Notes: a model not told the origin generated them from the sequence alone. A DNA stretch of 64,000 nt from Homarus americanus (GCF_018991925.1 NW_024753943.1:522001-586000); one strand, 5' to 3'; numbered from the stretch's first letter, positions 1-11,532 are shown. Program-made: numbers and translations.

Positions 1-476
1 CCCTCCCCTCCCCACCCACCCCTCCCTCCCTCATTCTGCTTGCCGGCCTTATGATCCAAAGGCCCAGCTTTGGCTGCTTTTGACCCACAACCAGATACCA
101 AACCCGCCAGCCCAGGAGCTTTAAGCTGGCCTAGATAGATAACAATTATTCTTCCCTTGATGTGGCTGTGGGGAGGGAGGGGGGGGAGGAGAAGGAGTGA
201 GGTTAGTGGGAAGGAGAGGAAGAAGGATGATAGTTATTAGGGATGGTGTAAACCTTGAAGATGGGAAGGAAGGAAGGACAATGATGGTAGAGATGAGGGA
301 AATGGTGATAAAGGGAAGGGAAAGGGGTGATGGAGTAGATGTAGAGGGTTATAGTAGGGGAGGGAAGAATTAGGTGGTACTCTCTCTCTCTCTCTCTCTC
401 TCTCTCATGGCTCAAAACATCAACAAACACGACTCTCCGTTCCCTCACCTCCCTCACTCTCTTACCAAGCTAACCT
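1..476. other. Low-complexity flank, no gene seen
   Basis: C-rich start, some ordinary sequence to about 165, then a G/A-rich plus strand at 165-370 and a (TC)n run at about 380-406. The open frame on the minus strand here is only the translation of purine/pyrimidine-biased DNA. Confidence 0.7.
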
Positions 477-866
477 GGTATGATCTCCTATCACTTGGTA
501 TCTCCTAAACCACCTGCTCATCTCCTGTCTCTTGGTATGTCCTAAACCACCTGCTGATCTCCTATCACTTGGTATCTCCTAAACCACCTGCTCATCTCCT
601 GTCTCTTGGTATCTCCTAAACCACCTGCTGATCTCCTATCACTTGGTATCCCCTAAGCCACCTGCTGATCTCCTGTGTTTTGGTATCTCCTAAACCACCT
701 GCTGATCTCCTATCTCTTGGTATCTCCTAAACCACCTGCTGATCTCCTATCTTTTGGTATCTCCTAAACCACCTGCTGATCTCCTATCTTTTGGTATCTC
801 CTAAACCACGTGCTGATCTCCTATCTTTTGGTATCTCCTAAACCGCCTGCTGATCTCCTATCACTT
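477..866. repeat. Minisatellite, 37-bp unit, about 10.5 copies
   Basis: Tandem copies of a 37-bp unit built from GGTATCTCCTAAACCACCTG followed by CTGATCTCCTATCNCTT. Copies differ at a few sites (TATCACTT, TATCTCTT, TATCTTTT), with the last four being the most alike, as expected from local unequal exchange. Each unit carries a CACCTG hexamer. Confidence 0.92.
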
Positions 867-941
867 AATGTCACAATTGTCGGTCTGCCTCACCAAGCTC
901 TTCACCAGAGAGCTAATTGATCCTAGGAGACATGGCAGGTA

Positions 942-996
942 GGTGTGTGTCTGTGTGTGTGTGTGTGTGTGGGTGTGGGTGTGTGTGTGTGTGTGT
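942..996. repeat. (TG)n microsatellite, imperfect
   Basis: About 54 bp of TG repeats interrupted by CTG and two GGG variants. Both strands stay open, giving spurious HTHT/VCVC peptides. Confidence 0.95.
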
Positions 997-1085
997 TCCT
1001 TCCCCCATGCACCCACCACCTCCTCTTCTTCTTTCCACCTCTCTGAGATAAACCTCCAGGTATACTTAACAGGTCTTGGCATCAG

Positions 1086-1130
1086 TTCTTCTTCTTCTTC
1101 TTCTTCTTCTTCTTCTTCTTCTTCTTCTTT
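1086..1130. repeat. (TTC)n microsatellite
   Basis: About 15 TTC units. A serine run in one plus-strand frame is the only coding appearance and is an artefact. Confidence 0.95.
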
Positions 1131-1869
1131 ACTCGTCTCACAACCTTATCTTATATCTTTCTCCTGATCTCTCTTTCTCTTCTTGATCTTCTTCCTCTTA
1201 ATCAGCTCAACCCAAACTCTTATGAGCAGCTCCTCCTCTTCCTCTTCAAACTATCTTAGCGTCAGTCTCAATCAGATTTGTATAAGAGGAATAAGAGCAT
1301 CAGTATCACCCCCACACCATTCATCTGCCTATGGTCACAAGTATAGGTCCAACAGGAAGTGTGGGAATTACTTCTACAGATGAACCCAAGAGAAGCCAAA
1401 CCAAACACATGAGAAATGATCCACTAAAACATGGCAGGAAGTCAATCAAAGGGTCCAGCAGCTGTTTGATACAATAAACTAGTTTCCCCTCACATATTTT
1501 TTTTCTTTCTTCTAGACAGTGGCAAGTTTTTAAAATAAATTATATGTAATAAACTATCTCTACTTATTTTTTTCACTACGAGGGCGCTATTTTTAATATA
1601 TTTTAGTCAGCAGAGAGGGCCCCCATACTCAAGGGAGGGCAGAAACAGGTTTTCCATATCCAGTTGTATTGTACTTAAGAACATTTTTTTTTATTAATTC
1701 TATGGACTATTTTTTTTCTAAATTTACTAACATGTAGATTTTTCACATTAAATATATCAAGACAAGTTAACGAAATACTGTAGAGCCAAAAGCAAGATGT
1801 TCCAATATGTACGAATTATAGTTTCCCAAAATACACCAAATGAATAGTTCCTCAAGTAGTGTTCCCTTC
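1131..1869. other. Unique AT-rich DNA, no gene seen
   Basis: Non-repetitive AT-rich sequence with several T-runs (around 1498, 1568, 1686, 1709). Open frames are short and lack recognisable domains or convincing splice borders. Confidence 0.6.
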
Positions 1870-2400
1870 TCAATGGTCCGTCCTCCTCGCTGCCCTGCGT
1901 CCCTCGCTGCCCTAGCCTCCCTCACGGCCCATAGCCTCCTCACGGCCAACACCCTCCCCTCGGCCTTAAGCCTCCCTCACGACCCAGCCAACCTCCCCTC
2001 ACCCAACAGCCTCCTCACGACAGCCTCCCTCACGACCAACAACCTCCTCACTGCCAGCAACCTCCTCACTGCCAGCAACCTCCCCTCACGACCCAGCAAC
2101 CTCCTCGCACCAGCAACCTCCCTCACCGCCAGCAACCTCCCTCACGGCCAATAGCCTCCTCGACAACAACCTCCTCACGGCCAACAACCTCCCTCACGGC
2201 CAACAACCTCCCCTCACGGCCAACAACCTCTCCCTCACGGCCGGCAACCTCACGGCCAACAACCTCCCCTCACGGCCAACAACCTCCCTCACGGCCAACA
2301 ACCTCCTCACATTAACAACCTCCTCACGGCCAACAACCTCCCTCATGGGCCAACAACCTCCCCTCATGGGCCAACAACCTCCCTCACGGCCGCCAACCTT
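1870..2400. repeat. Minisatellite, 18-19 bp, CACGGCCAACAACCTCCCT family
   Basis: About 28 degenerate copies of an 18-19 bp unit. Units alternate between CCTCCCT and CCTCCTC endings and between GGCCAAC and ATGGGCCAAC or CCAGCAAC variants. The 104-codon plus frame and the 82-codon minus frame here are entirely repeat-derived. Confidence 0.92.
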
Positions 2401-2838
2401 CCCTCGCCAGCCCACCAAAAAAATAAATAAATAAACAAACACGGCAATGGTCTATAATTCCCGAAATTCTCCAGGTTCCCTTTCGATTTTCCCAACGTCC
2501 ATTATAACAAGTCATTTACGGACGTGCCAGTTAACTCTATCCCAAACAGGAGGCTTCACCCCCCACCCACCTCCGTCCCTCTCTCCCGAACAAAAAATAA
2601 AAAGAAATACTTGCTGAAGCGCGCGGTAACAAATATTTAAAATTGCAATATACGCTTTCATTTTCCAGCCAGTTGAGCAATACGCCGGCAATCTGACCAG
2701 TATCTCCATGATCAATGTTAGCGGCGCGGTGTAAAACAATGGTAGGACCCAGATCCACAGACAACCCAAATACCTGGCATTTTTTACGGGTTGTGGAAAT
2801 CCCAAACTGATGATTATTTTCGCTCGGTTGAAACTCGT

Positions 2839-2902
2839 CTGTCTGACTGTTTGACTGACTGACTGACTGACTGACTGGGTGGACTGGCTGGCTGGCTGGC
2901 TA
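2839..2902. repeat. (GACT)n / (GGCT)n tetranucleotide repeat
   Basis: A run of TGAC units changes into TGGC units within about 64 bp, indicating a point change that then spread in the array. Confidence 0.93.
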
Positions 2903-3396
2903 GAGGGGATCTTCTCCTCCACTATCATCGCTGCTGAAGCCACCACATCATCGTTGCCACCACCGCCTCCACCACTCTCACCACCAAGTCAAGAATATTT
3001 CATTATACCAACACTTTAAAACACGTAACGCTGCCGGGTATAGTGAGTGTAACAGACCATGGACTACACAAGGAACTCTTCTCTAGTAACATTAACAACT
3101 ATATCAACTTGTACTATTTAATTAAAAACATAAAAATAATATTCAATATAGTTTTTAAGATGTTTTTATTCATTGTATATATCCGGAAAATTTTACTTCA
3201 TCTATATATTTTTTTTTACTTATTAATCTACATCACTTTTATTTATTCTATCTAATTAACACATCTATTTACTTAAGTACACCATAAACATTTTTTTTAC
3301 TCATTTTCTTATTTATTTGCGTTGTTTACTATTCGTGTTCGCCAAACCATTTTTACTGGACCAGTATTGTCATCGCGAAGTTATTTCCAAAAGGGA
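2903..3396. other. Unique AT-rich DNA
   Basis: Starts with a short CCACCAC run near 2955, then AT-rich sequence with T-runs. A 70-codon plus frame at 3043-3255 is Ile/Tyr/Phe-rich, as expected from AT-rich DNA, and has no recognisable family. Confidence 0.5.
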
Positions 3397-3470
3397 CAAA
3401 AACTAGTACTTCAGGTCAACCAAAAGCTAGTACTTTAGGTCAACCAAAAACTAGTACTTTAGGTCAACCA
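3397..3470. repeat. 24-bp minisatellite, three copies
   Basis: Three copies of a 24-bp unit containing ACTAGTACTTTAGGTCAACC, with single-base differences. Confidence 0.93.
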
Positions 3471-3568
3471 ATATCTTTGTAAAGAGAGTGTGATTATTTT
3501 TTTTTCCTTTTAATTTATTTTTTGTTATCGATAGAAACAAAATATTTATCCGTCTTATAATATTCTCT

Positions 3569-4057
3569 GGGATTAAATCATCGTACTCAAGGGATTAAAT
3601 CATTGTATTCAAGGGATTAAATCATCGTACCCAAGGGATTAAATCATCGTACTCAAGGGATTAAATCATTGTATTCAAGGGATTAAATCATTGTATTCAA
3701 GGGATTAAATCATCGTACTCAAGAGATTAAATCATCGTACTCAACGGATTAAATCATCATACTCAAGGAATTATATCATCGTACTCGTGGGATTATATCA
3801 TCGTACTCAAGGAATTATATCATCGTACCCAAGGGATTAAATCATCGTACTCAAGGGATTAAATCATTGTATTCAAGGGATTAAATCATTGTATTCAAGG
3901 GATTAAATCATCGTACTCAAGGGATTAAATCATCGTACTCGTGGGATTAAATCATCGTACTCAAGGGATTAAATCATCATACTCAAGGGATTAAATCATC
4001 ATACTCAAGGGATTAAATCATCGTACTCAAGGGATTATATCATCGTACTCAAGGGAT
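3569..4057 (+). repeat. 22-bp satellite, about 22 copies (family shared with 45.2 and 60.5 kb)
   Basis: Unit is GGGATTAAATCATCGTACTC plus AA. Variants include CATTGTATTC, CATCATACTC, and GAATTATATC or GTGGGATTATATC. The variants recur in short blocks, showing that groups of units were copied together. The same core GGATTAAATCA..ACTCAA is found at 45181-45250 (opposite strand) and 60536-61256. Confidence 0.95.
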
Positions 4058-4175
4058 AAGGTACAACAAACACACAAGTTAAGACAAGTTTAGAGCGAGT
4101 GTGTGGACGTAAGCCTCGACCCACCACTCCAGCGTTCATACATTATACATCATTGTTTTGCATGTGGAATGAGTT

Positions 4176-4275
4176 GACCCAGGGAGCCTCACCTCACACG
4201 ACCCAGGGAGCCTTACCTCACTCGACCCCAGGGAGCCTTACCTCACTCGACCCCAGGGAGACTCACCTCACTCGA
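4176..4275. repeat. 24-25 bp minisatellite, four copies
   Basis: Four copies of ACCCCAGGGAGCCTTACCTC plus ACTCG, ending at 4275. Confidence 0.93.
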
Positions 4276-4450
4276 TCTTTCCAAGACTCGTCAGCGGCAG
4301 TGTTGACATTTTCCTACCTGAAGGTTTTAATGTTTACGGATTCTATTTTTTTAAGGGGATTTTAAGTGTCTTTCGTTTAGTTTAGTTTCGTTTTGTTTTT
4401 CGTTTCGTTTCGTGTGATGATACCTGAATGATGGGCACACCTGGATAAGG

Positions 4451-4974
4451 AAACGCACCTGACCGAGAAAACACACCTGCAGGAGAGAACACACCTGCAC
4501 GAGTGAACACACCTGCAGGAGTGAACACACCTGCAGGAGAGAACACACCTGCACGAGTGAACACACCTGCAGGAGAGAACACACCTGCACGAGTGAACAC
4601 ACCTGCACAGTAAACACACCTGCACGAGAGAACACATCTGCACGGTAAACACACCTGCACGAGAAACACACCTGCACGAGAGAACACACCTGCACGATAA
4701 ACACCTGCACGAGAGAACACACCTGCACGGTAAACACACCTGCACGAGAGAACACACCTGTACAGTGAACACACCTGCACGAGAGAACACACCTGTACGA
4801 GAGAACACATCTGCACGAGTGAACACACCTGCACGAGAGAACACATCTGCACGAGTGAACACATCTGCACGAGTAAACACACCTGCACGAGTAAACACAC
4901 CTGCACGAGAGAACACACCTGCACGAGTAAACACACCTGCACGAGAGAACACACCTGCACGAGAGAACACACCT
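4451..4974. repeat. 18-bp minisatellite, about 29 copies
   Basis: Unit is GAGAGAACACACCTGCAC with GAGTGAAC, GAGTAAAC and GGTAAAC variants. Eighteen bases are six codons, so four long frames (up to 286 codons) run across the array. Their RAGVFS / VQVCSL peptides are translated repeat, not protein. Each unit contains CACCTG, the E2-box hexamer. Confidence 0.95.
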
Positions 4975-5079
4975 TAAGACAATCAACAGAGATATTGTCC
5001 TCACATTTCACACTGAGCACAACGCGAGGTTCCACACCCCAGAGGTTCCACCATGACCGTGTTTTAACAGTCTTGCAGA

Positions 5080-5462
5080 GCTTGGAACATGATATGGAAC
5101 TTGGAACATGATGTGGAACTTGGAACATGATACGGAACTTGGAACATGATATGGAACTTGGAACATAATATGGAACTTGGAACATGATGTGGAACTTGGA
5201 ACATGATACGGAACTTGGAACATGATATGGAACTTGGAACATGATACGGAATATGGAACATGATGCGGAACTTGGAACATGATATGGAACTTTGGAACAT
5301 AAATCTCACTGAACTTTGGAACATAATATGGAACTTGGAACATTATACCAGATATGGAACATGATGTGGAACTTGGAACATGATACGGAACTTGGAACAT
5401 GATATGGAACTTGGAACATGATACGGAATATGGAACATGATGCGGAACTTGGAACATGATAC
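5080..5462. repeat. 19-bp minisatellite, about 20 copies
   Basis: Unit is TTGGAACATGATATGGAAC, with ATACGG, ATGTGG and ATGCGG variants and a few insertions near 5300-5350. A block of about eight units at 5120-5270 closely matches a block at 5350-5463, so a multi-unit segment was duplicated. Confidence 0.94.
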
Positions 5463-6402
5463 GTGTCCCGAGTCACTAACTGAATCACTCACTGAGACAC
5501 ATTCCCCCCCCCCCCATCCCTCCTCCCGCGTAAGGTCATTTACCAACCAACTTTGTCTCTATTTTACCTACAGTCTGTTTTATATCCTTTCATTATTATT
5601 TCAAAATGTTTCAATCTGTTTAGTGTTATTTAGTCAACGAAACTAATTTTTTTCAATATTATTACATCTGGTATTTTTTATTATTCTTGTGTTTTTATTC
5701 TACTTATTCTCATGTTAAAATAAATAAATCTAAAATGTCAGAAATTGATTAAATAAAACAATACCTTTTTCACCTTCTTTCACCTCACCTTTGTTTTTAA
5801 CGAGTTGCTACCTGTACACGTCTACACATCAATTCTACCTGTGTTTCTCTACCTCTTACCTCTCTACGCATCAATTCTACCTGTGTTTCCTTACCTGTAA
5901 CCTCTCTTCCCATCAATCCTACATCTTCTTCTTCTTCTTCTTCTTCCTCCCATCAATCCTACATCCTCCTCTTCCTCCCATCTATTGTAAAATCTTTCTC
6001 TCCTTGTCTACTCTCATCTTACCCATCCTATATTAACTTTGTCTTCTCCCTATTTCTCAATCATCAATCCTACGTCAACTTTTCTCCAGCTCTTGGTACC
6101 ATCAATCCTACACCGTTATGCCTTTTTTTTTAATCCATCAATCCTACGACAATTTTCTCCTCCTCTCCGCCTTTCAATCCGTCCTTTCCATCCATTTCTC
6201 ACGAGCTCTTTCATATATTTTCAAAGGCCATTTTGTTGTTCGGTCTCAACACTCTAAACCTTTTCTGGACGGTTTCGTCTCTGTGTTCGTCCCTCCACCT
6301 TTTTTTTTTTCTGCTGTTTTTTGTCGCCTCTTCCGCACGGTTTCGCTTTTGCCTCTCCTACTCCTCCACCTCTTCACTATTTACACAATCACTCATGCAG
6401 CG
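5463..6402. other. Pyrimidine-rich DNA with degenerate CATCAATCCTAC repeat
   Basis: From about 5810 to 6155 the motif CATCAATCCTAC / CATCAATTCTACCTG recurs every 30-45 bp separated by TTC/TCC-rich DNA. This is an old, diverged tandem array. Open frames here are serine/leucine-rich low complexity. No gene is seen. Confidence 0.6.
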
Positions 6403-6785
6403 GGAATGGAGAGGAAGAGGAGGAGGAGGAGGAGGAGGAGGAGGAGGAGGAGGATGAGGAGGAGGGGGAAGGAGAGGAGGAGGAGGAGGAGACAGCAGAA
6501 GGAAAAGAGGAGGGAGGAGGGAGAGGGAGGGGGAATAGGAAGGGAGGAGGAGGAGAAAGGGGCAGGAAAAAAATGGAGGAGCGAAAGAGATGATGAAAAG
6601 GAAGAGAGGGGGGAGAAAAAACAGTAGGAAGGGAAGAGGGGGAAGAGGAGGAGCAGCGAAAAAGAAGATGAAGAGGGAGGAGGAGGAAAATGAGTGGAAA
6701 GGGTGAGGAGAAGGAAAACGAGGAGAAGGAAAAGGGAAAGGAGGAAGAGGAGGAGAAAGCGAAGGAGGAAGAGATTAAAGGAGGC
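6403..6785. repeat. Polypurine tract, (AGG)n-rich
   Basis: Nearly 380 bp of almost pure G/A on the plus strand, with (AGG)n at about 6415-6460. Such purine tracts can form triplex DNA. Glu/Arg/Gly-rich peptides on the plus strand are artefacts. Confidence 0.93.
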
Positions 6786-6886
6786 AGAGGAGGGAAGGGG
6801 GTATCCTTTGTGTGTGTGTGTGTTTCTTTTCATGTTCTGTTTCACCTTCTGTCGACTGTTTTAAAGGGGTGTTGGTGTTGCGAGCC

Positions 6887-7324
6887 TCTTGGGGACGTTG
6901 AATCTCTGGGGGAGTTGAATCTCTGGGGGAGGGAGTTGAATCTCTGGGGAGTTGAATCTCTGTGGGGAAGTTGACTCGGGGGAGCTGAATCTCCGGGAGG
7001 GGAAGTTGAACTTGGGGGAAGTTGAATCTCTGGGGCAAGTTGAATCTCTGGGGAAGTTGAATCTCTGGGGGAGTTGAACTCTCTGGGGGAAGATGAATCT
7101 CTGGGGGAAGGTGAATCTTTGGGGGAAAGATGAATCTCTGGGGGAAGATGAATCTCTGAGGGTAGGGGACTCACTAGGTAATTCTCAGGGGTGGAGGTAC
7201 ACTTCTGTGAGGGGGGTAAATCTTTAAAGTGGAAGTGAATCTTTGGGGGGATTGAAATAATATCTGAGGGGAGGGAATGAATCTCTGGGGGAGAGAATGA
7301 ATCTCTGAGGGTAACTGAATCTCT
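6887..7324. repeat. 18-bp minisatellite, about 22 degenerate copies
   Basis: Unit is GGGGAAGTTGAATCTCTG with GATGAATC, GGTGAATC and GAGTTGAATC variants and frequent small indels. The minus-strand frame of 180 codons (PRDSTSP...) is its translation. Confidence 0.92.
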
Positions 7325-7533
7325 CCCATAAACTATACCAAGATAAATTATATATATACGACTCCACTGTATTATAATCTCCAAGAGTCAACACAAGCGA
7401 TGTTTATTGTTACTTTACACACACCGTCCACACCCTCGTGTCTATGTACAGCTGTGGTCAAAAGTCCCTAAACATCTCTTGCATAACCTATACTTGAGAG
7501 GTAACGCAGGAATAAGGAGACTGGTAAAACACA

Positions 7534-7535
<2 letters not shown>

Positions 7536-7604
<69 letters not shown>
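7536..7604. repeat. (TC)n microsatellite, about 34 units
   Basis: Uninterrupted TC run. Confidence 0.97.
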
Positions 7605-7607
<3 letters not shown>

Positions 7608-7800
7608 TTATGGTTCTTTTTCTCACTTTGTTATTTTTACATAATTGATGATAAAAAGTGGTGTTCACTATAAACAAATCACATATATAAAGATCGACAA
7701 TAGGTGTCAGATAGCGCCGAGTCTTGAGGTGTTCTGGTGTATGTTGAAGGTATACAAGCGTTTTATTTCCTGGGGAGAATCGAGGAATTTAATGAATATT

Positions 7801-8351
7801 GTTTTGTGGTACAGACAGACTCGTTTTACGTTGTTTTGTGGTACAGATAGATTCGTTTTACGATGTTTCGTGGTCCAGACACCTGTTTTATGATGTTTTG
7901 TGCTTCAGACACTCGTTTTACGATGTTTCGTGGTCCAGACACTCGTTTTATGATGTTTTGTGGTCCAGACACTCGTTTTATGATGTTTTGTGCTTCAGAC
8001 CCCTGTTTTATGATGTTTTGTGGTCCAGACACTCGTTTTATGATGTTTTGTGCTTCAGACACTCGTTTTACGATGTTTCGTGGTCCAGACACTCGTTTTA
8101 CGATGTTTCGTGGTCCAGACACCTGTTTTATGATGTTTTGTGGTCCAGACACTCGTTTTATGATGTTTTGTGCTTCAGACACTCGTTTTACGATGTTTTG
8201 TGCTTCAGACACTCGTTTTACGATGTTTCGTGGTCCAGACACCTGTTTTATGATGTTTTGTGCTTCAGACACTCGTTTTATGATGTTTCGTGCTTCAGAC
8301 ACTCGTTTTATGATGTTTCGTGCTTCAGACACTCGTTTTATGATGTTTACA
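7801..8351. repeat. 30-bp minisatellite, about 18 copies, two unit types
   Basis: Unit is GACACTCGTTTTATGATGTT followed by TTGTGCTTCA. Two positions vary in linked fashion (TGGTCCAG against TGCTTCAG, and ATGATGTTTTG against ACGATGTTTCG), giving a mosaic order of subtypes. Thirty bases are ten codons, so frames of 168, 186 and 225 codons cross it in both directions and are spurious. Confidence 0.96.
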
Positions 8352-8454
8352 CTCTATAAAGATACTCATTTTACGAGCCAGGAAGACATTCACTTTATAC
8401 CTATTTTAATTTTTTCCTCTTTTAAAGTTTGGGAATGTATCGAAATAACAAGAG

Positions 8455-8456
<2 letters not shown>

Positions 8457-8522
<66 letters not shown>

Positions 8523-8539
8523 GTGTGTGTGTGTGTGTG
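8457..8539. repeat. (GT)n microsatellite
   Basis: About 41 GT units with a single GC interruption near 8518. Confidence 0.97.
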
Positions 8540-9777
8540 ACAGCAGACACTTTCACCACTATGGACCCCAACACCGACAATACACTTCTCAAATAATTGC
8601 ATAAAAGAAAATCGATTATTTATACAAAGATAATTTCAGATTAGTTGCACAGATAATTCTTGTATTAATTGGACAGATAAAACTTTTCATAAATTACATA
8701 TACAAATTAGTCTATGTAATTATTCTTTTGTTATATTTAAAAATATTTCTAAAACTTACTCATAAATTGTACGTATATATTACCTTGATTAACAACACAC
8801 TGAATATATCATATAATTTGCATTGATTTGTTGCACTTAGCAATTAGTCGCAATTAGAACGACTACAAACACATACATTCTTGTTAAGTTATATTTAGAC
8901 TCTCAATTTGTTGTAAAGTAATATATTCCAATTAAAAATAATAGTTACAGCGCGTTAATAGGATAGACCGTGTCAATGTGCTTCCATAATCATGCTTAAT
9001 AAACTGTTTACCTGTTGGCTGACAGATCATTAACGCAGGAGACGACACCTCACCTGTAGGAAAAAAAAACACGGGTATTAATCCCTTGGAAATAAACATG
9101 TTATTGACGTGCATAATTATCATGAAGAGGAATTAGTTTATTGCGTCTGTTTGTTTTCATCTGACAAAATTTTTATAATTGATAAAAAAAAATATTCATC
9201 TGAAAATAAATTCCTCGCGAATGACAATATTATTACGATATGATAAAATTTTCGGGGTAATGGAAAGGAAAAGGGAGAGAAAGGGACAAAGGAAAGGAAA
9301 ATCAGAAGGGGAATATTAGAGAAATGAAAGACAGTGGAATGGAGAAACGGAAAGGAAATGTTAAAGGAGAGAGATGGGTAATGAGAAGGGGAACAATAGT
9401 AGGGAATGGAACAGAGGAGAACATGTGACAGTCCAGGTCAATATAGCAGAAATGACAGACTTTAACTCAAATGGGAGAGTCTGTATAGCTGAAATGGGAC
9501 AGGAGTCTATATAAATGGGACAGAAATCCCTTAATAACTAAAATAAACAGTGACTAAAACATGCAAAGTAAATATCACAAAACAAACATATATAAACACA
9601 AGGAAATAATTAAAACACGATGAAGAATAAACACCTGAAAGAGTTAAAAGTAAACATAAGAGAAGATGGAAAACCAAAAACAATTATTTTTTTTACCCAG
9701 GACGAGCAAACACAAGCTATCTAAAACACAATGTAAAAGAATACAAACGTGGTAGGATTAAAATATACGGAGGCCAG
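8540..9777. other. Unique AT-rich DNA, no gene seen
   Basis: Ordinary AT-rich sequence. A G/A-rich plus-strand stretch occupies about 9260-9430. Between 9430 and 9530 a loose AATGGGACAG motif recurs. No splice-bounded open frame stands out. Confidence 0.55.
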
Positions 9778-9854
9778 AGATGGATTTTCACATATGCCAG
9801 GGTTGGATTCTCACATATGCCAGGGGTGCATTTTCACATATGCCAAGGCTAGAT
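9778..9854. repeat. 23-24 bp minisatellite, three copies
   Basis: Three copies of GGATTTTCACATATGCCAGG plus GTT, each with a CATATG palindrome. Confidence 0.9.
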
Positions 9855-10051
9855 TTTTTTTTTTAATATATCTACTAGAAATAACTGGAAAATTAATATA
9901 ACTTGTGTTGGAAAATTCATCCAGTAAGGAAAATAAATTTTGTACATATAGGGTTGGAAACTCACTTTATTTTTCATGTGTGTCTGTTCCTTCTCTTCAT
10001 TATCCCTTCCCTGTGTGTCTGTTTCCCCTCTTTACTCACTCTTACCCTGCC

Positions 10052-10089
<38 letters not shown>
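10052..10089. repeat. (CT)n microsatellite
   Basis: About 18 CT units. Confidence 0.96.
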
Positions 10090-10092
<3 letters not shown>

Positions 10093-10514
10093 CTCTCCCA
10101 ACAGTCTATATATAAACTCGTCTCCTCTTCTTCATTTCCACTCTTCCCCATGTTTATTCTCCCTTTCTTCTTCCCACATCTTCCTACTCTCCCTCTCCCT
10201 CCTCCTCTTCCTTCATCATTATGTCTGCTCTTCCCTGTTATGTCTACTCCTCCCTTTTATTTACTATTCCTTGCTCTTCTTCCTATTCTTCCCGCTTCTC
10301 CTTGTTCCTCTCTTCCTTATACTTCCCTCTCGCTTTCGTCACCCTCTCCCTTCCTAGTCTCTGTATTCTCTTCCTCCTCCTCCTCCCCTTCCTCTTAAAT
10401 CTTCCTACTTCTTCACCCTTGCCCCTCCTTCCTTCTTTCTCTTCCTCCATTAGGCCCCTTCCTTATTCCTTTTCCTATCCATCTGTCGTCACTACCCATC
10501 CCACACTCTCCCAG

Positions 10515-10519
<5 letters not shown>
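10090..10519. other. Pyrimidine-rich DNA
   Basis: C/T-rich plus strand (TCCTCC and CTTCC motifs). The Ser/Leu/Pro-rich frames are compositional. Confidence 0.7.
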
Positions 10520-10559
<40 letters not shown>

Positions 10560-10562
10560 AGA
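10520..10562. repeat. (GA)n microsatellite
   Basis: About 20 GA units with one AAG interruption near the end. Confidence 0.96.
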
Positions 10563-10879
10563 GTCAATAGGGTGGGGAGTGCTTAATACCGTGACAGGTT
10601 CAGTAAAGGTCCCATCACACCAAATTATCCAAACCTGAGAATGAAGAATTCTACAAAACATTTCCCAACGCCACAATTTTTAACACTGTCGACTCCATAA
10701 ATAAAAAAAAGAGAAGCAGCAAAATTGGCGAATCGACATTGAAAATTCTGTGCCGTTAGATCGCGTATTTGTGTCGTTAAAGCAGCGAAATTGAAGCGTG
10801 GACAAAGAGAATGATTTGGTGGGGTTACTTCACGATTTTCTGTGGTTAGGTCGTGGATTCTCTTGTGTTATAGGGGTGA
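10563..10879. other. Unique DNA leading into an array
   Basis: Unique sequence in which TTAGATCG, TTAGGTCG and TTAAAGCAGCG already appear, likely decayed edge copies of the 20-bp array that follows. Confidence 0.5.
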
Positions 10880-11295
10880 CTTTTGTGTTTATTTCGCCAA
10901 TTTTATGTTTAGGTCGCCAAGTCCGTGTTTAGGTCGCTAAGTCCGTGCTTAGGTCGTCAATTTTATGTTTAGGTCGCCAAGTCCCGTGTTTAGGTCGCCA
11001 AGTCCGTGTTTAGGTCGCCAAGTCCCGTGTTTAGGTCGCCAAGTCCGTGTTTAGGTCGCCAAGTCCGTGCTTAGGTCGTCAATTTTATGTTTAGGTCCCA
11101 AGTCCGTGTTTAGGTCGTCAATTTTATGTTTAGGTCGCCAAGTCCGTGTTTAGGTCGTCAATTCTGTGTTTAGGTCGTAAATTTTTTGTTCAAACAGCCA
11201 ATTTTGTGCTTAGATCGTCAACTTAGTGTTAAGATCGCCATTTTTGTGTTTAGATCGCCATTTGGGTTTAGTTCAGCAATATTGTGTTTAGGTTA
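10880..11295. repeat. 20-bp minisatellite, about 20 copies
   Basis: Unit is TTAGGTCGCCAAGTCCGTGT, alternating with a TTAGGTCGTCAATTTTATGT subtype. Copies become more diverged towards both ends (AGATCGCCATTTTTGTG at the right), the usual pattern when homogenisation acts mostly in the middle of an array. Confidence 0.94.
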
Positions 11296-11532
11296 GGTTG
11301 TTAAGGATCGAGGTATACATCAACCTGACACTAATTTTTGTATTGTCAAGTCGTAGGAAATTTCTCGACGCTGTAACATAAATTCCCCCCCCCCTTTCTC
11401 CTCCTCCTCCTCACTCCCACTATACACCAGTAAATATATTCAGCGGCGGATGTTGCAATTTCCAGAGTAAGTAGAAGTAATGACGATAATTCTTCACCAA
11501 GATAATATTGTAAGATAAGTGCTTCATTCTAG

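Noticed and set aside
477..866. Possible CRISPR array (regular 37-bp spacing)
   Set aside because: The whole unit is repeated with no unique spacers, and the genome is eukaryotic. The same reasoning excludes the 30-bp arrays at 7.8 and 38.3 kb.
4351..5004. Open frames of 197-286 codons on the minus strand
   Set aside because: Translation of the 18-bp and 19-bp minisatellites (RAGVFS, CSLVQV, SCSKFHIMFQ).
6118..6627. 169-codon plus frame
   Set aside because: The second half is (AGG)n arginine. The first half is pyrimidine-rich low complexity.
11431..11466. Possible 36-base exon with a strong polypyrimidine acceptor and a GTAAGT donor
   Set aside because: None of its frames can be joined to the 11533 candidate without a stop, unless a much smaller alternative acceptor is used.
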